A DNA stretch of 64,000 nucleotides from Clavibacter californiensis (GTDB lineage: Bacteria; Actinomycetota; Actinomycetes; Actinomycetales; Microbacteriaceae): assembly GCF_021952865.1 (NCBI RefSeq), contig NZ_CP040792.1, positions 310,001-374,000 of the forward strand. The letters run 5' to 3'. The notes beneath the pieces were generated by a model. It was not told the origin of the DNA. It saw only the letters and a program-made list of their open reading frames with translations, and searched no databases. This document shows, in pieces, positions 16,657 to 24,579 of this stretch. Every line of letters begins with the position of its first letter. The stretch's first letter is position 1. The translations under genes were made by a program, and so were the position numbers.

Positions 16657-18945
16657 CTACGACCCAGCTCCGTGCACCAGATTGAGCACCCGCCGTGCGT
16701 AAGCAAGTACTTCCGCCGGATCGGACACGGCCGTGGCATAATTAGCATTAGTATCGTGGTGAAACTTGCCGGCATATCGATTAAGTACCCTAAGCTCATC
16801 TAGCAAAGGTTGCGCGTATACCAGTGCACTGGGCGGCTGCGCACTTGAAATTTGATCGATTGCTTGCCCAAGCATAAGATCCGCGGAGATCTTGCCAGGA
16901 TAACGCCGATGTAAATATCCTTCTAGCACAAGCCTTAAGGACGTGGCGACTGCTCGGTGATCAGAGGACGCACCTAAAACATATTCATCGACAGTCCGGT
17001 AATTTGTGTAGTACGGCGATTCGCATTCCCTATCAACGTCGAACGGCCCGAAATTCGAGTAGTCATCCTCGGCACGCGCGATCTCGAATGTAGACATGCC
17101 CTCGTCGGCGCGAGACCGCGCCAGGGCCGATTTGAGGTCACGAAGGAATAACGCATCGTGCGCCAAGACAATCAGCTGATTACTCTTCGCTGCAAGCTCT
17201 ACTAGGACCTCAATAGTGTAACTGCGCCGCGACCTGTCGAGGCTGCTTACAGGATCATCAACAACCACTACTTTCGTCGCGAGATCCGGGTCGGCGAGCG
17301 TCGAGGCGACGAAGAAAGCGAATGCCATGGTCCGCTTGTCTCCCTCGCTAAGAGCCGTAGCGAAGGACGGTAACCCGCCGGCTAGTTTGATAGACGCTCC
17401 ACGCAATGTTATGCCGTAGTCCGTTCGCGGCGCACTACCCATGTAGTTGGTGCGGATTTCGTCAATTGCAAAAAATGCACCCAAATTTGCCAAATGACTA
17501 TTAATATTCGCCCTATATGCGGTAAGAGTGCGTGTCATTAGATCAGTGAGCGCAGCCCGCGCTGCTTTTTTCGACTGTTCAGCGTTTTTTAGATCTGCTT
17601 CCGCGAGTTCCAAATCCGCTATCAGCTCCTTAACTGCTGGCGAAAAGCGCTTTTCGATCAGCTCAAGCTTGTCCAGCTCCGCTTGAATCAAGGTGAGATC
17701 TTCGCTCTTCAGCCTCTCTTTAAAGAGGAGGATATCCGCATTGGCGGCCTCGACGAGTTCATTAAATTCGGTGAAGAGCTGAAGGTACTGCCCCCATAGC
17801 CTTTCGACTTCGATAAGATCATCGGCGGCACCCATAACATCTGTTAGTGCAACCTCCTTGCGAGCAAAGAGACGCGATAATATCTCCGCAGCAGATTCCA
17901 AGGAAGCGACTGCCAGCTCGTCACGATCGTCCCCGGGTGACGAGAGCTGCACATAAGGCTTCCACTGCTCTATGAGGGCACTGTTGCCATCCCGGACGCT
18001 TCTTAGGGTTTCATACTCCGCACCCCGCCCGAGGCGAGCTACTAGCGCGATAGCCGCGTCAACGTCCTGGCGCAACTTACGAAAGTCCTCATTGAAGTGG
18101 CTTTTATACATCTTAATGAGGTCGACGCCCTCTGTCGATTGGCCACAGTATGGGCATAGAGATGCATTGTCGTACTGTTGTCCATCACTTAGCCAACGGG
18201 AAAGTGAGGCATCGCCAACCACTGCAACGTGGGCTTGTACTGCTACTTCCGCATCCGCGTGTATATCTTCCAATGACCGATCGAGCAGGTCGAAGAATGT
18301 AGTCATGTCGACACTGGGCAACCCTACGGGTGAAAGCACCTTTTGCTGCTGAAGAAGCTCTACTCGGCCGGCTGCGCGAAGACGCTCTGTTGTTAGCGCT
18401 TTCTGAGCCTCCAAATCCTCCACAGGACGCAGGCGCCGGAACACGACAACCTTGGTTCCTGCTGCATGCACCTGTAGCTGAGACGTCAGGGCTTTAATGC
18501 GGCTCGACGCCGCTTGCTGGGCTGTGGTTGATGCTTCCTCGGCCGAGCGTGCTTGCACAGCAGAGTCACCTAGAGCAAAATCGAGTAAGTTCTTCCGGTG
18601 GTCCGCAGTAACTTCAGCACCTGAGTGCACATTCGATGAGACGAACTCCGAATCGTACACCAGCACTTCGGGGCGCTTCTCGGTCCAAGCTCCGTGCTCA
18701 TACGTCACGGGATGGCCGCTGTCGAATTGAAGAGCCACCATGGGGCTATTCGTCGCGTCGACAGTCACTCGCTCTTCGATATCACGCCCACCGCCTTTGG
18801 CTAGCGATCGCAATATACTCGCAAGGGTCGACTTTCCCCGACCGTTTCCGGCATAAATTAATGTGCGCTTCTCCAGCTTCGTGCTGCCGCCTCGTGCATC
18901 ATGAAGTAGTCCGATACCTTGAATCTTTACAATGCGCTTTAGCAT
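16657..18945 (-). CDS. AAA_13/RloC-PrrC-like ATPase with CPYC motif and HEPN-like R-x5-H motif
   Basis: A 762-residue ABC/SMC-type ATPase. Walker A is GNGRGKST (33-40), the ABC-like signature LSEGDKR (532-538), Walker B VVVVDDPVSSLD (559-570) and a switch His at 596 in LAHDALFL. Between the halves lie charged helices with coiled-coil character and a CPYCG at 264-268, at a place where RloC has its zinc hook. The C-terminal helical region (about 640-762) contains R723-YAGKF-H729, fitting the R-x4-6-H motif of HEPN ribonucleases and the PrrC/RloC style of ATPase-controlled tRNA anticodon cleavage. Such proteins act in phage defence. The nuclease assignment is inference: similar R...HH sequences are frequent in AAA_13 proteins of unproved activity. 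Confidence 0.8.
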   Translation of the reverse strand: MLKRIVKIQGIGLLHDARGGSTKLEKRTLIYAGNGRGKSTLASILRSLAKGGGRDIEERVTVDATNSPMVALQFDSGHPVTYEHGAWTEKRPEVLVYDSEFVSSNVHSGAEVTADHRKNLLDFALGDSAVQARSAEEASTTAQQAASSRIKALTSQLQVHAAGTKVVVFRRLRPVEDLEAQKALTTERLRAAGRVELLQQQKVLSPVGLPSVDMTTFFDLLDRSLEDIHADAEVAVQAHVAVVGDASLSRWLSDGQQYDNASLCPYCGQSTEGVDLIKMYKSHFNEDFRKLRQDVDAAIALVARLGRGAEYETLRSVRDGNSALIEQWKPYVQLSSPGDDRDELAVASLESAAEILSRLFARKEVALTDVMGAADDLIEVERLWGQYLQLFTEFNELVEAANADILLFKERLKSEDLTLIQAELDKLELIEKRFSPAVKELIADLELAEADLKNAEQSKKAARAALTDLMTRTLTAYRANINSHLANLGAFFAIDEIRTNYMGSAPRTDYGITLRGASIKLAGGLPSFATALSEGDKRTMAFAFFVASTLADPDLATKVVVVDDPVSSLDRSRRSYTIEVLVELAAKSNQLIVLAHDALFLRDLKSALARSRADEGMSTFEIARAEDDYSNFGPFDVDRECESPYYTNYRTVDEYVLGASSDHRAVATSLRLVLEGYLHRRYPGKISADLMLGQAIDQISSAQPPSALVYAQPLLDELRVLNRYAGKFHHDTNANYATAVSDPAEVLAYARRVLNLVHGAGS

Positions 18946-19033
18946 GTTTGCACCTCTAGCTTATTAGAGTGACGGCTTGTTAGGCGTACGTTACGCGTTG
19001 TAGCGCAGTACGGCCACCCCTACTTCGGGGCGC

Positions 19034-19276
19034 CTAAATCCTGATCGCATCAAACGGATTCAAGACAAAAGGGGGCATATCAGCGCAAGCCCAATCAACA
19101 TCACGCGGTGCTCCTTTCGGCGGTTCCAAAGTAGTAAGCGCAATTTTATCCCAGGCTGCACCGGGCGTGACGGAAGTGTCGAAGAATATACGTTCTTCCC
19201 GGTGACCTCGACAAGCGCAATAGTATTGCCGCAGTAACCCGAGTTGGATTTGCAGAATACTCAGGCTGCTCCGCAT
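19034..19276 (-). CDS. Small hypothetical protein in the AT-richer block
   Basis: An 80-codon frame, 88 bases upstream of the ATPase gene on the same strand. The product has a CACRGHREER segment (two Cys and one His) but no domain I recognise and no membrane helix. Its composition matches the island. It could be a real small accessory gene of the ATPase/nuclease pair or a chance frame or remnant. Confidence 0.35.
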   Translation of the reverse strand: MRSSLSILQIQLGLLRQYYCACRGHREERIFFDTSVTPGAAWDKIALTTLEPPKGAPRDVDWACADMPPFVLNPFDAIRI

Positions 19277-19370
19277 GCTGGGACGGTGAGGTGGGGACTA
19301 GTCATGGGAGGACGAAGCAAGCCCATTCGGGACACGCCGTCGCTAGTAGCGGAAGTTGACCGATGGCCGC

Positions 19371-20099
19371 CTAGCGGATCGCGCTGCTCACCTCCGCCAG
19401 CAACGACGCCATCCCCGCCTCCGCCGTCGCCGCATCCCCATCCCGGATCGCGAAAGCCACCTGCTCGTGGGTGTCCAGCGCATGCGGACGCGGCGTCCGC
19501 GGCATCAGGCCCTGGTGCGTGCGACCGCTGAGGACCTCCGTGATCACCTCGCGGAGGGCGCAGAACATGTCGTTGCCGCTGGCCTCGAGGATCAGGTGGT
19601 GGAACTCGATGTCCACCGCGAGGAAGTCGACGAGGGCGCCGGCCTCGCCGAGGCGGCGGAGATCCACCGCGAGTTCGGCGATGCGCGTGCGCTGGGCAGC
19701 AGTGGCATTGCGCGCGGCGAGTGACGCCGCGACCGGCTCGACCGCGCGGCGCAGCTGGGTGAGGGAGCGGAACTGGTCCGAGCGGCCGGGGCCGGTGAGG
19801 CGCCACCGGATGATGCGCGGGTCGTAGACGTTCCATCGATCCGGGCCCTGCACCACGAGGCCCACGCGGCGCTTGGGCACGATCAGCGCCATCGCCTCGA
19901 GCACGCGCACGCAGTCGCGCACCACCGTGCGGGAGACGCCGAAGCGCTGCTGGAGGTCCTCGATGGTGAGGCGGGTTCCTTCGGCGAGACGGCCGTCGAC
20001 GATGTCGCGACCGAGCTCCTCGATGATCCGCGTCGCCAGCACCGTGGCGGCGGGGACCGCGGCGGCGGGTGCCGAGGGTGGGACTGACCGCGTCGTCAT
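19371..20099 (-). CDS. gntR: GntR/FadR-type regulator of gluconate genes
   Basis: A 242-residue regulator: N-terminal winged helix (LGRDIVDGRLAEGTRLTIEDLQQRFGVSRTVVRDCVRVLEAMALI, about residues 29-73) and a C-terminal all-helical FCD ligand domain with the metal-binding Asp/His set, including DIEFHHLILEASGN (about 163-176). Divergent from gntK-gntP, so it is most likely their gluconate-responsive repressor. A palindrome fitting its operator lies at 20182-20200. Confidence 0.9.
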   Translation of the reverse strand: MTTRSVPPSAPAAAVPAATVLATRIIEELGRDIVDGRLAEGTRLTIEDLQQRFGVSRTVVRDCVRVLEAMALIVPKRRVGLVVQGPDRWNVYDPRIIRWRLTGPGRSDQFRSLTQLRRAVEPVAASLAARNATAAQRTRIAELAVDLRRLGEAGALVDFLAVDIEFHHLILEASGNDMFCALREVITEVLSGRTHQGLMPRTPRPHALDTHEQVAFAIRDGDAATAEAGMASLLAEVSSAIR

Positions 20100-20181
20100 G
20101 GACCTCTCCGGATGCGCGTCGGCCGGTCGGCCGCCTCGATGAGCTTAGGTCGCCGTCTCCGGGTGAGAGCCACGGCGCTCC

Positions 20182-20200
20182 CCAATGGTGTTACCTTTGG
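20182..20200. promoter_or_regulatory. Candidate GntR operator
   Basis: CCAATGGTGTTACCTTTGG, an inverted repeat with arms CCAATGGT and ACCTTTGG (7 of 8 positions match) around GTT, 52 bases before the gntK start and between the divergent gntR and gntK genes. Confidence 0.65.
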
Positions 20201-20251
20201 CCGGACGGCGGCCGACGACACGGCACCGCCCGCGTCGACGAAGGAGTCAGC

Positions 20252-20770
20252 ATGGCCGCACAGCCCCGCCACGTCGTGGTGATGGGGATCTCCGGATCCG
20301 GCAAGACCACGATCGCCACCGCCCTCGCCGAGCGGCTCGGCTGGACCTTCGCGGAGGCGGACGAGTTCCACCCCGAGGCGAACATCGCGAAGATGTCCGC
20401 CGGCACGCCCCTCACCGACGACGACCGCTGGCCGTGGCTCGAGGCCATGCGCGACTGGATGGGCGGCGAGGCCCGCGCCGGCCGCAGCACCGTCGTCACC
20501 TGCTCCGCCCTCAAGCGCTCCTACCGCGACCTGCTCGACGGCGCCGACGGCGACGTGCGCTTCGTGCACCTCTCCGGCGACCCCGAGCTGATCCGCGAGC
20601 GCATGAAGACCCGCAGCGGCCACTTCATGCCGGCCTCGCTGCTGCCGTCGCAGATCAGCACGCTCGAACCGCTCGACGCCGGCGAGCGCGGCCTGACGCT
20701 CGAGAACACCGGCACGCCCGGCGAGGTCACGAGCCGCATCGTCGACGAGCTCGGTCTCGTCGCGAGCTGA
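20252..20770 (+). CDS. gntK: Gluconokinase
   Basis: A 172-residue P-loop kinase phosphorylating D-gluconate to 6-phosphogluconate, feeding the pentose phosphate pathway. Walker A is MGISGSGKTT (about residues 11-20); GluK-type residues follow in EADEFHPEANIAKMSAGTPLTDDDRWPWL (about 36-64), and the lid helix contains KTRSGHFMPASLLPSQ. The ATG at 20252 follows AAGGAG by six bases. First gene of the gluconate operon, followed by the permease 60 bases on. Confidence 0.94.
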   Translation: MAAQPRHVVVMGISGSGKTTIATALAERLGWTFAEADEFHPEANIAKMSAGTPLTDDDRWPWLEAMRDWMGGEARAGRSTVVTCSALKRSYRDLLDGADGDVRFVHLSGDPELIRERMKTRSGHFMPASLLPSQISTLEPLDAGERGLTLENTGTPGEVTSRIVDELGLVAS

Positions 20771-20830
20771 CGCGCCCGCCGCCCGCATACCCCCGACACC
20801 GCAACTGCACGGTTCATCAACGGAGAGAAC

Positions 20831-22231
20831 ATGACCATCGAAGACTGGACGCAGACCCTCACCGCGGGTCCGCTCCTCCTGATCGCGGCCGGCGCCATCG
20901 CCGTGCTGCTGCTCCTGATCATCACGTTCCGCGTCCACGCGTTCGTGGCGCTGATCCTCGTGAGCCTCCTCACGGCGTTCGCCACCGGGATCCCGACCTC
21001 GCAGATCGTGACCGTGCTCGTCGGCAGCTTCGGCTCCACGCTCGGCACCGTCGCTCTGCTCGTGGGACTCGGCGCGATGCTCGGGCGCCTGGTCGAGACC
21101 AGCGGCGGCGCGAAGACGTTGGCCGACACCCTGATCCGGATCTTCGGCGAGAAGCGCGCCCCGTTCGCGCTCGGGGTCGCGTCGCTGATCTTCGGCTTCC
21201 CGATCTTCTTCGACGCCGGGCTCGTCGTGATGCTGCCCATCGTGTTCTCGGTGGCCCGTCGCCTCGGTGGCGGCGTGCTCCGCTACGGCCTCCCCGCGGC
21301 CGGCGCCTTCTCGGTCATGCACATCTTCGTGCCGCCGCACCCCGGTCCCGTCGCGGCCAGCGAGTTCTTCGGCGCGAACGTCGGCATCGTGATCATCGTC
21401 GGCCTCGTCGCCGCGATCCCCACCTGGTACGTCACCGCCTACCTCTACGGGCTCTGGGTCGGCAAGAAGTTCGTGCTGCCGATCCCGTCGCTCATGGGCG
21501 AGGCCGACGCGCACGCCGAGTCGAACCCGCCGAGGTTCGGCACCGTCGTCGCCGTGCTGCTGCTCCCGCTCCTCCTCATCTTCATGAACACCGGCCTCAA
21601 CGCGGCCTCGACCGACGGGATCCTGCCCGAGGGCACGAGCGACCAGGCCTGGTACCAGGTGCTCCGCACCATCGGCGAGACGCCCGTCGCGCTCCTCATC
21701 GCGCTGCTGTTCGCGGCGTTCGTGCTCGGCCGTCGCCGGGGGATCGACAAGACCGCGCTCGAGAAGACGCTCGAGTCGGCGCTCGGCCCGGTCTGCTCGG
21801 TGATCCTCATCACCGGCGCCGGCGGCATGTTCGGCGGCGTCCTCCGCACCAGCGGCATCGGCGACGCCCTCGCCGACGTGCTGGGCGACCTCGGCATCCC
21901 GATCATCCTGGCCGGGTTCCTCATCGCCGCGATCCTCCGCATCGCGCAAGGTTCCGCGACCGTCGCGCTCACCACAGCCGCGGGCCTCGTCTCCCCGGCG
22001 ATCCTCGCGGGCGACTACAACGCCTTCCAAGTCGCGGCGCTCGTCGTCGCGGTGGCCGGTGGATCCGTGGTCGCTAGCCACGTGAACGACTCCGGCTTCT
22101 GGCTCGTCGGCCGCTTCTTCGAGATGGACGTGAAGACGACCCTCAAGACGTGGACCGTGATGGAGACCACCATCGGCGTGATGGGCTTCGCGATCGCGAC
22201 GGCGGTGTTCGGGGTGGCGTCGCTGGTGTGA
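20831..22231 (+). CDS. gntP: Gluconate:H+ symporter GntP family
   Basis: A 466-residue permease with about 12-14 hydrophobic segments and the GntP-family features FGFPIFFDAGLVVMLPI (about residues 124-140) and HIFVPPHPGPVAASEFFGANVG (about 163-184). It imports gluconate for the kinase encoded upstream. Both genes are probably expressed from the promoter carrying the GntR palindrome. Full length for the family; ATG preceded by GGAGA. Confidence 0.93.
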   Translation: MTIEDWTQTLTAGPLLLIAAGAIAVLLLLIITFRVHAFVALILVSLLTAFATGIPTSQIVTVLVGSFGSTLGTVALLVGLGAMLGRLVETSGGAKTLADTLIRIFGEKRAPFALGVASLIFGFPIFFDAGLVVMLPIVFSVARRLGGGVLRYGLPAAGAFSVMHIFVPPHPGPVAASEFFGANVGIVIIVGLVAAIPTWYVTAYLYGLWVGKKFVLPIPSLMGEADAHAESNPPRFGTVVAVLLLPLLLIFMNTGLNAASTDGILPEGTSDQAWYQVLRTIGETPVALLIALLFAAFVLGRRRGIDKTALEKTLESALGPVCSVILITGAGGMFGGVLRTSGIGDALADVLGDLGIPIILAGFLIAAILRIAQGSATVALTTAAGLVSPAILAGDYNAFQVAALVVAVAGGSVVASHVNDSGFWLVGRFFEMDVKTTLKTWTVMETTIGVMGFAIATAVFGVASLV

Positions 22232-22252
22232 CCGGCCAGCGCGGGATCCGCG

Positions 22253-22996
22253 TCAGCTGCCGAGCCGGCTGACGCGGACGGCATCGTCCTCGAGCACGAA
22301 CAGGAGGGTCGTGCCCACGGGGAACGCCTCGCGGAGGATCTCGGGCGAATCGGCCGTGACGTTCATCGGGACGGAGGCCTTTGCCGGTCCGGCCCCGCAC
22401 GAGTACACGCCCACACCGCTGGACGCATCTTGATCCGTGGGGATCACGGAAAGGCAGTCGTCGGTGAGCTGGAGCTCCGACTCATCGCCAGGTAGCCTCG
22501 CCAGGTCGAGCCCGAGGTACTCCGCGGTCAGCACCGTGCCGTTGTCGGCGACGGAGGCCCCGCTGCCTGCGTCGAGCGGGAGGACGGCGACCGTCTCATG
22601 GGGAACGCGGGTGATCCAGGTCGTCGTCGCGGCCGTGCCGGCGATGACGAGGACCAGCGCGACCGCCGCCGTGACACCTCTCCTCCGCGAGGTGCTGGCG
22701 AGGATCGTCCAGGCACGCCGCCGGAGCCGCGCGGTCGCCCGCTCGGGGACCGTAGCCGACGACGGCTCGGATGCGGGCTCGGGCCGTCGCTCGGGTTCCG
22801 GAGGGGAAGCGATGGCAGCGCTCAACGGGGCAGCCGCGTCGTGGGCCGGGCGCGTGCCCGCACCGGCGAGCTCGGCCAGGCGGGCGTGCGCCTCGGGATC
22901 ATGCTCCAGGTCGGGGAGCGGCCCGTAGACGCGGCGGCGTAGCTCGCTGAGCTCGTGACGCCGCGCCTGCGCGTCGGCAGCGGGGTCGGCATCCAT
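22253..22996 (-). CDS. Hypothetical single-pass membrane protein
   Basis: A 247-residue protein not assigned to a family. Residues 1-90 are hydrophilic and acidic/Pro-rich (cytosolic), a basic stretch RATARLRRRAW precedes one transmembrane helix (about residues 107-125, VTAAVALVLVIAGTAATTTWI), and the outer part of about 120 residues has two Cys (about 186 and 207) that could form a disulfide. The topology resembles anti-sigma or sensor-like membrane proteins, but no zinc-binding anti-sigma motif is seen and no sigma factor is adjacent. Confidence 0.7.
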   Translation of the reverse strand: MDADPAADAQARRHELSELRRRVYGPLPDLEHDPEAHARLAELAGAGTRPAHDAAAPLSAAIASPPEPERRPEPASEPSSATVPERATARLRRRAWTILASTSRRRGVTAAVALVLVIAGTAATTTWITRVPHETVAVLPLDAGSGASVADNGTVLTAEYLGLDLARLPGDESELQLTDDCLSVIPTDQDASSGVGVYSCGAGPAKASVPMNVTADSPEILREAFPVGTTLLFVLEDDAVRVSRLGS

Positions 22997-23117
22997 CCCC
23001 GCATCGTGTCACGGCGCTCGTCGCCTCCGGGTCACCGCAACGGCGCGGTCGGCTCCGGGCGTCACGTCGGAGCCCCTGGAAAGAGAGCCGCCCGGTCGCT
23101 ACCGTCGTGAGGGCCGA

Positions 23118-23153
23118 TCAGCGCGCACGTCCGAGTCAGCGCGCACGTCCGAG
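23118..23153. repeat. Two exact 18-bp tandem repeats
   Basis: TCAGCGCGCACGTCCGAG occurs twice head to tail with no gap, 23 bases before the start of the small leader ORF. It may be a regulatory direct repeat or a recent slippage product. Confidence 0.8.
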
Positions 23154-23176
23154 TCCGATCGAGAGGAGACAGGAAC

Positions 23177-23242
23177 ATGAAATTGGGGGATCAGGTCTCG
23201 GCCCTCCTGCTCAGCCGTCCTGTAGGGCGGTGCGCCCCATGA
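23177..23242 (+). CDS. 21-residue leader ORF
   Basis: ATG at 23177 behind GAGAGGAGACAGG, a strong ribosome binding site, encodes 21 residues (starts MKLGDQVSALL) and stops on TGA at 23242, overlapping the next ATG as ATGA. The membrane protein downstream has no ribosome binding site of its own, so this small frame probably drives its translation by coupling. Whether the peptide has its own function is unknown. Confidence 0.5.
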   Translation: MKLGDQVSALLLSRPVGRCAP

Positions 23243-23505
23243 GCCGCTGGATCCGGGCCCTCGCGCCGCTCCTGATGGCCGTGCTCGCAGTTGTGACCTT
23301 CCTCACGATCGATCGCATCCTCGGGATGCTCCTCATCGTGGCCGCGCTGGCGGTCGCATTCCTCTCCGGCCGGGCCGTGCTCGGGCGGGTGCCGGGGCGA
23401 CCCGCGGACGACATCGATCCGCAGGAGGTGCGCGCCTACCGCGAGAGCCACCCCGGCAGCTCCATCGGCGATGCGGTGTCAGCGCTGAGCCGCGAACGCC
23501 GCTGA
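23239..23505 (+). CDS. Small membrane protein, hypothetical
   Basis: An 88-residue protein with two hydrophobic helices (about residues 8-26 and 30-48, LAPLLMAVLAVVTFLTI and LGMLLIVAALAVAFLSG) and a polar cytoplasmic tail containing DIDPQEVRAYRESHPGSSIGDAVSALSRERR. I do not recognise the family. The start at 23239 overlaps the stop of the 21-codon leader ORF; a longer frame from 23107 would translate the tandem repeat and looks unlikely. Confidence 0.6.
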   Translation: MSRWIRALAPLLMAVLAVVTFLTIDRILGMLLIVAALAVAFLSGRAVLGRVPGRPADDIDPQEVRAYRESHPGSSIGDAVSALSRERR

Positions 23506-23515
23506 CGTTGCACGA

Positions 23516-23705
23516 CGCGTGCGGTCCGCCGCGAGCTGCGCGCCCTTCGCGGAGGAGTGCGTGCTGGCGAATGCCCATCCGCGCGGGAGACGTCCTCGAG
23601 GATCAGCGTGCGCGCGTCGGGCAGTCCGTCGAGGTCGAGCGTCGGGGCGGATCCGGTCAGCGAGGGCTGGGCGCGGAGCCAGCGGGCGACGTCGTCGGAG
23701 GTCAC
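23516..23705 (-). pseudogene. Decayed pyridoxamine-5'-phosphate-oxidase-like fragment
   Basis: Minus-strand remnants of a pyridoxamine phosphate oxidase family gene. From the GTG at 23705 one frame gives SDDVARWLRAQPSLTGSAP and then LDLDGLPD-ARTLILEDVS, which joins two motifs that are about 40 residues apart in intact proteins, so an internal deletion is likely. A frameshift follows, and a second frame continues WAFASTHSSAKGAQLAAD, the FMN-binding strand of the family. The rest of the gene is missing. This is reading of motifs from memory, not an alignment. Confidence 0.55.
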
Positions 23706-23781
23706 GGCTCCGGTCCCGCGGGCGCGGGCGGGGGCGGGGGCGGGGGCGCGACGCTTCAGCCCGCGTCCTCACGGTCCTGCG

Positions 23782-24027
23782 TCAGAGGAGGCGGTGGTCG
23801 TCCGCCGAGGTGGTCTCCGCGGCCGTCCGCTCCCGCGCCGCACGCGCGACGCGCACGCCCGTGAGCGTCGTGGCCACGGCGAACGCGATCCCGAGGGCGA
23901 GAGCGAGCATGACGGCGACGGAATCGGTGAGCATCTCCTGCCGACGCAGGCCCAGCACCACGAGGAGGAGCACGATGCTCGCCACCGCCGCCGTCGACGA
24001 GCGCTTGGTCGTGGTCATTCCGATCAT
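23782..24027 (-). CDS. Small two-helix membrane protein
   Basis: An 81-residue protein with two hydrophobic segments (about residues 14-27, VASIVLLLVVLGL, and 35-58, SVAVMLALALGIAFAVATTLTG) and a charged tail. AGGGG lies eight bases before the ATG at 24027. No family recognised. Confidence 0.55.
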   Translation of the reverse strand: MIGMTTTKRSSTAAVASIVLLLVVLGLRRQEMLTDSVAVMLALALGIAFAVATTLTGVRVARAARERTAAETTSADDHRLL

Positions 24028-24187
24028 CGGATCATCCCCTGTTCATCGACGGTCGGAGCAATGATAGCGCCCATTTCCGCGCCTTGACTCCACGCCGCCG
24101 ACCGTGGAATGCTGACGCCGGTCCGAACAGGATAGGAATGCGCGGGGCGAATACGGGCTCCGGCATTCATCACCATTTGGGGGAATC

Positions 24188-24481
24188 ATGAAGGACAATT
24201 CGACGAGCCGCGGCATGCGGTTCTTCACGGGCGCCGCGGCTGCCGCGCTCGCGCTCACGGGACTGGCCGTCCTGCACACCGCGACCGCCGCTCCGGCGAG
24301 CGCATACGTGTGCGGGTACAGCGTCGAGAACGAGGACTACAAGTCGCTCTGGTCCGTCGACCTGCCGATCGTCGGCACGGTGGATCCGTTCGGCGGCACA
24401 CGCCAGGTGGGGCACTACGGCAACTGCAGCACGGGCAAGCAGCGCATCTCGGTGAGCACCGCATCCGGGAAGAAGTCCTAA
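24188..24481 (+). CDS. Secreted small cysteine protein, interrupted copy
   Basis: A 97-codon frame with a clear Sec signal peptide (basic N-terminus, FFTGAAAAALALTGLAVL, cleavage near ASA-Y at about 37-40). The mature part has CGY and YGNC as in the next gene. The frame ends on TAA at 24479, but the same frame resumes with CVKPGDTRLGF and ends GTC-stop at 24565, exactly the missing second half of the paralogue (CVSPGATTLY ... C-stop). It looks like one nonsense change has split a four-cysteine protein. GGGGGA precedes the ATG. The family resembles DUF6355-like secreted proteins; function unknown. Confidence 0.65.
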   Translation: MKDNSTSRGMRFFTGAAAAALALTGLAVLHTATAAPASAYVCGYSVENEDYKSLWSVDLPIVGTVDPFGGTRQVGHYGNCSTGKQRISVSTASGKKS

Positions 24482-24565
24482 TGCGTGAAGCCCGGGGACA
24501 CGAGGCTCGGCTTCACCCAGAACGGCAGCAAGGTGTCCGGGGCCGTCAAGACCGGGACCTGCTGA
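24482..24565 (+). pseudogene. Severed C-terminal part of the interrupted secreted protein
   Basis: In-frame continuation of the preceding gene after its TAA, encoding CVKPGDTRLGF and ending with a terminal Cys before TGA. No start codon or ribosome binding site of its own. Confidence 0.55.
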
Positions 24566-24579
24566 CACCCGTGGGCACG

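Larger units (their letters stand above)
15550..19300. mobile_element. Putative tRNA-associated genomic island
   Basis: From the tRNA-Gly 3' end to about 19.3 kb the composition drops visibly: sampled lines are near half G+C, against roughly three quarters in flanking genes, and codons ending in A/T are common. The block holds two nuclease-type genes and one small ORF, all on the minus strand. I found no integrase, transposase or convincing repeat of the tRNA 3' end at the right side, so the mechanism of entry is unknown and the right border is approximate. Confidence 0.6.

Noticed and set aside
19270-19370. Search for a right-hand attachment repeat of the tRNA-Gly 3' end
   Set aside because: No stretch of useful length matching the tRNA 3' end was found by eye, so I do not call attL/attR.
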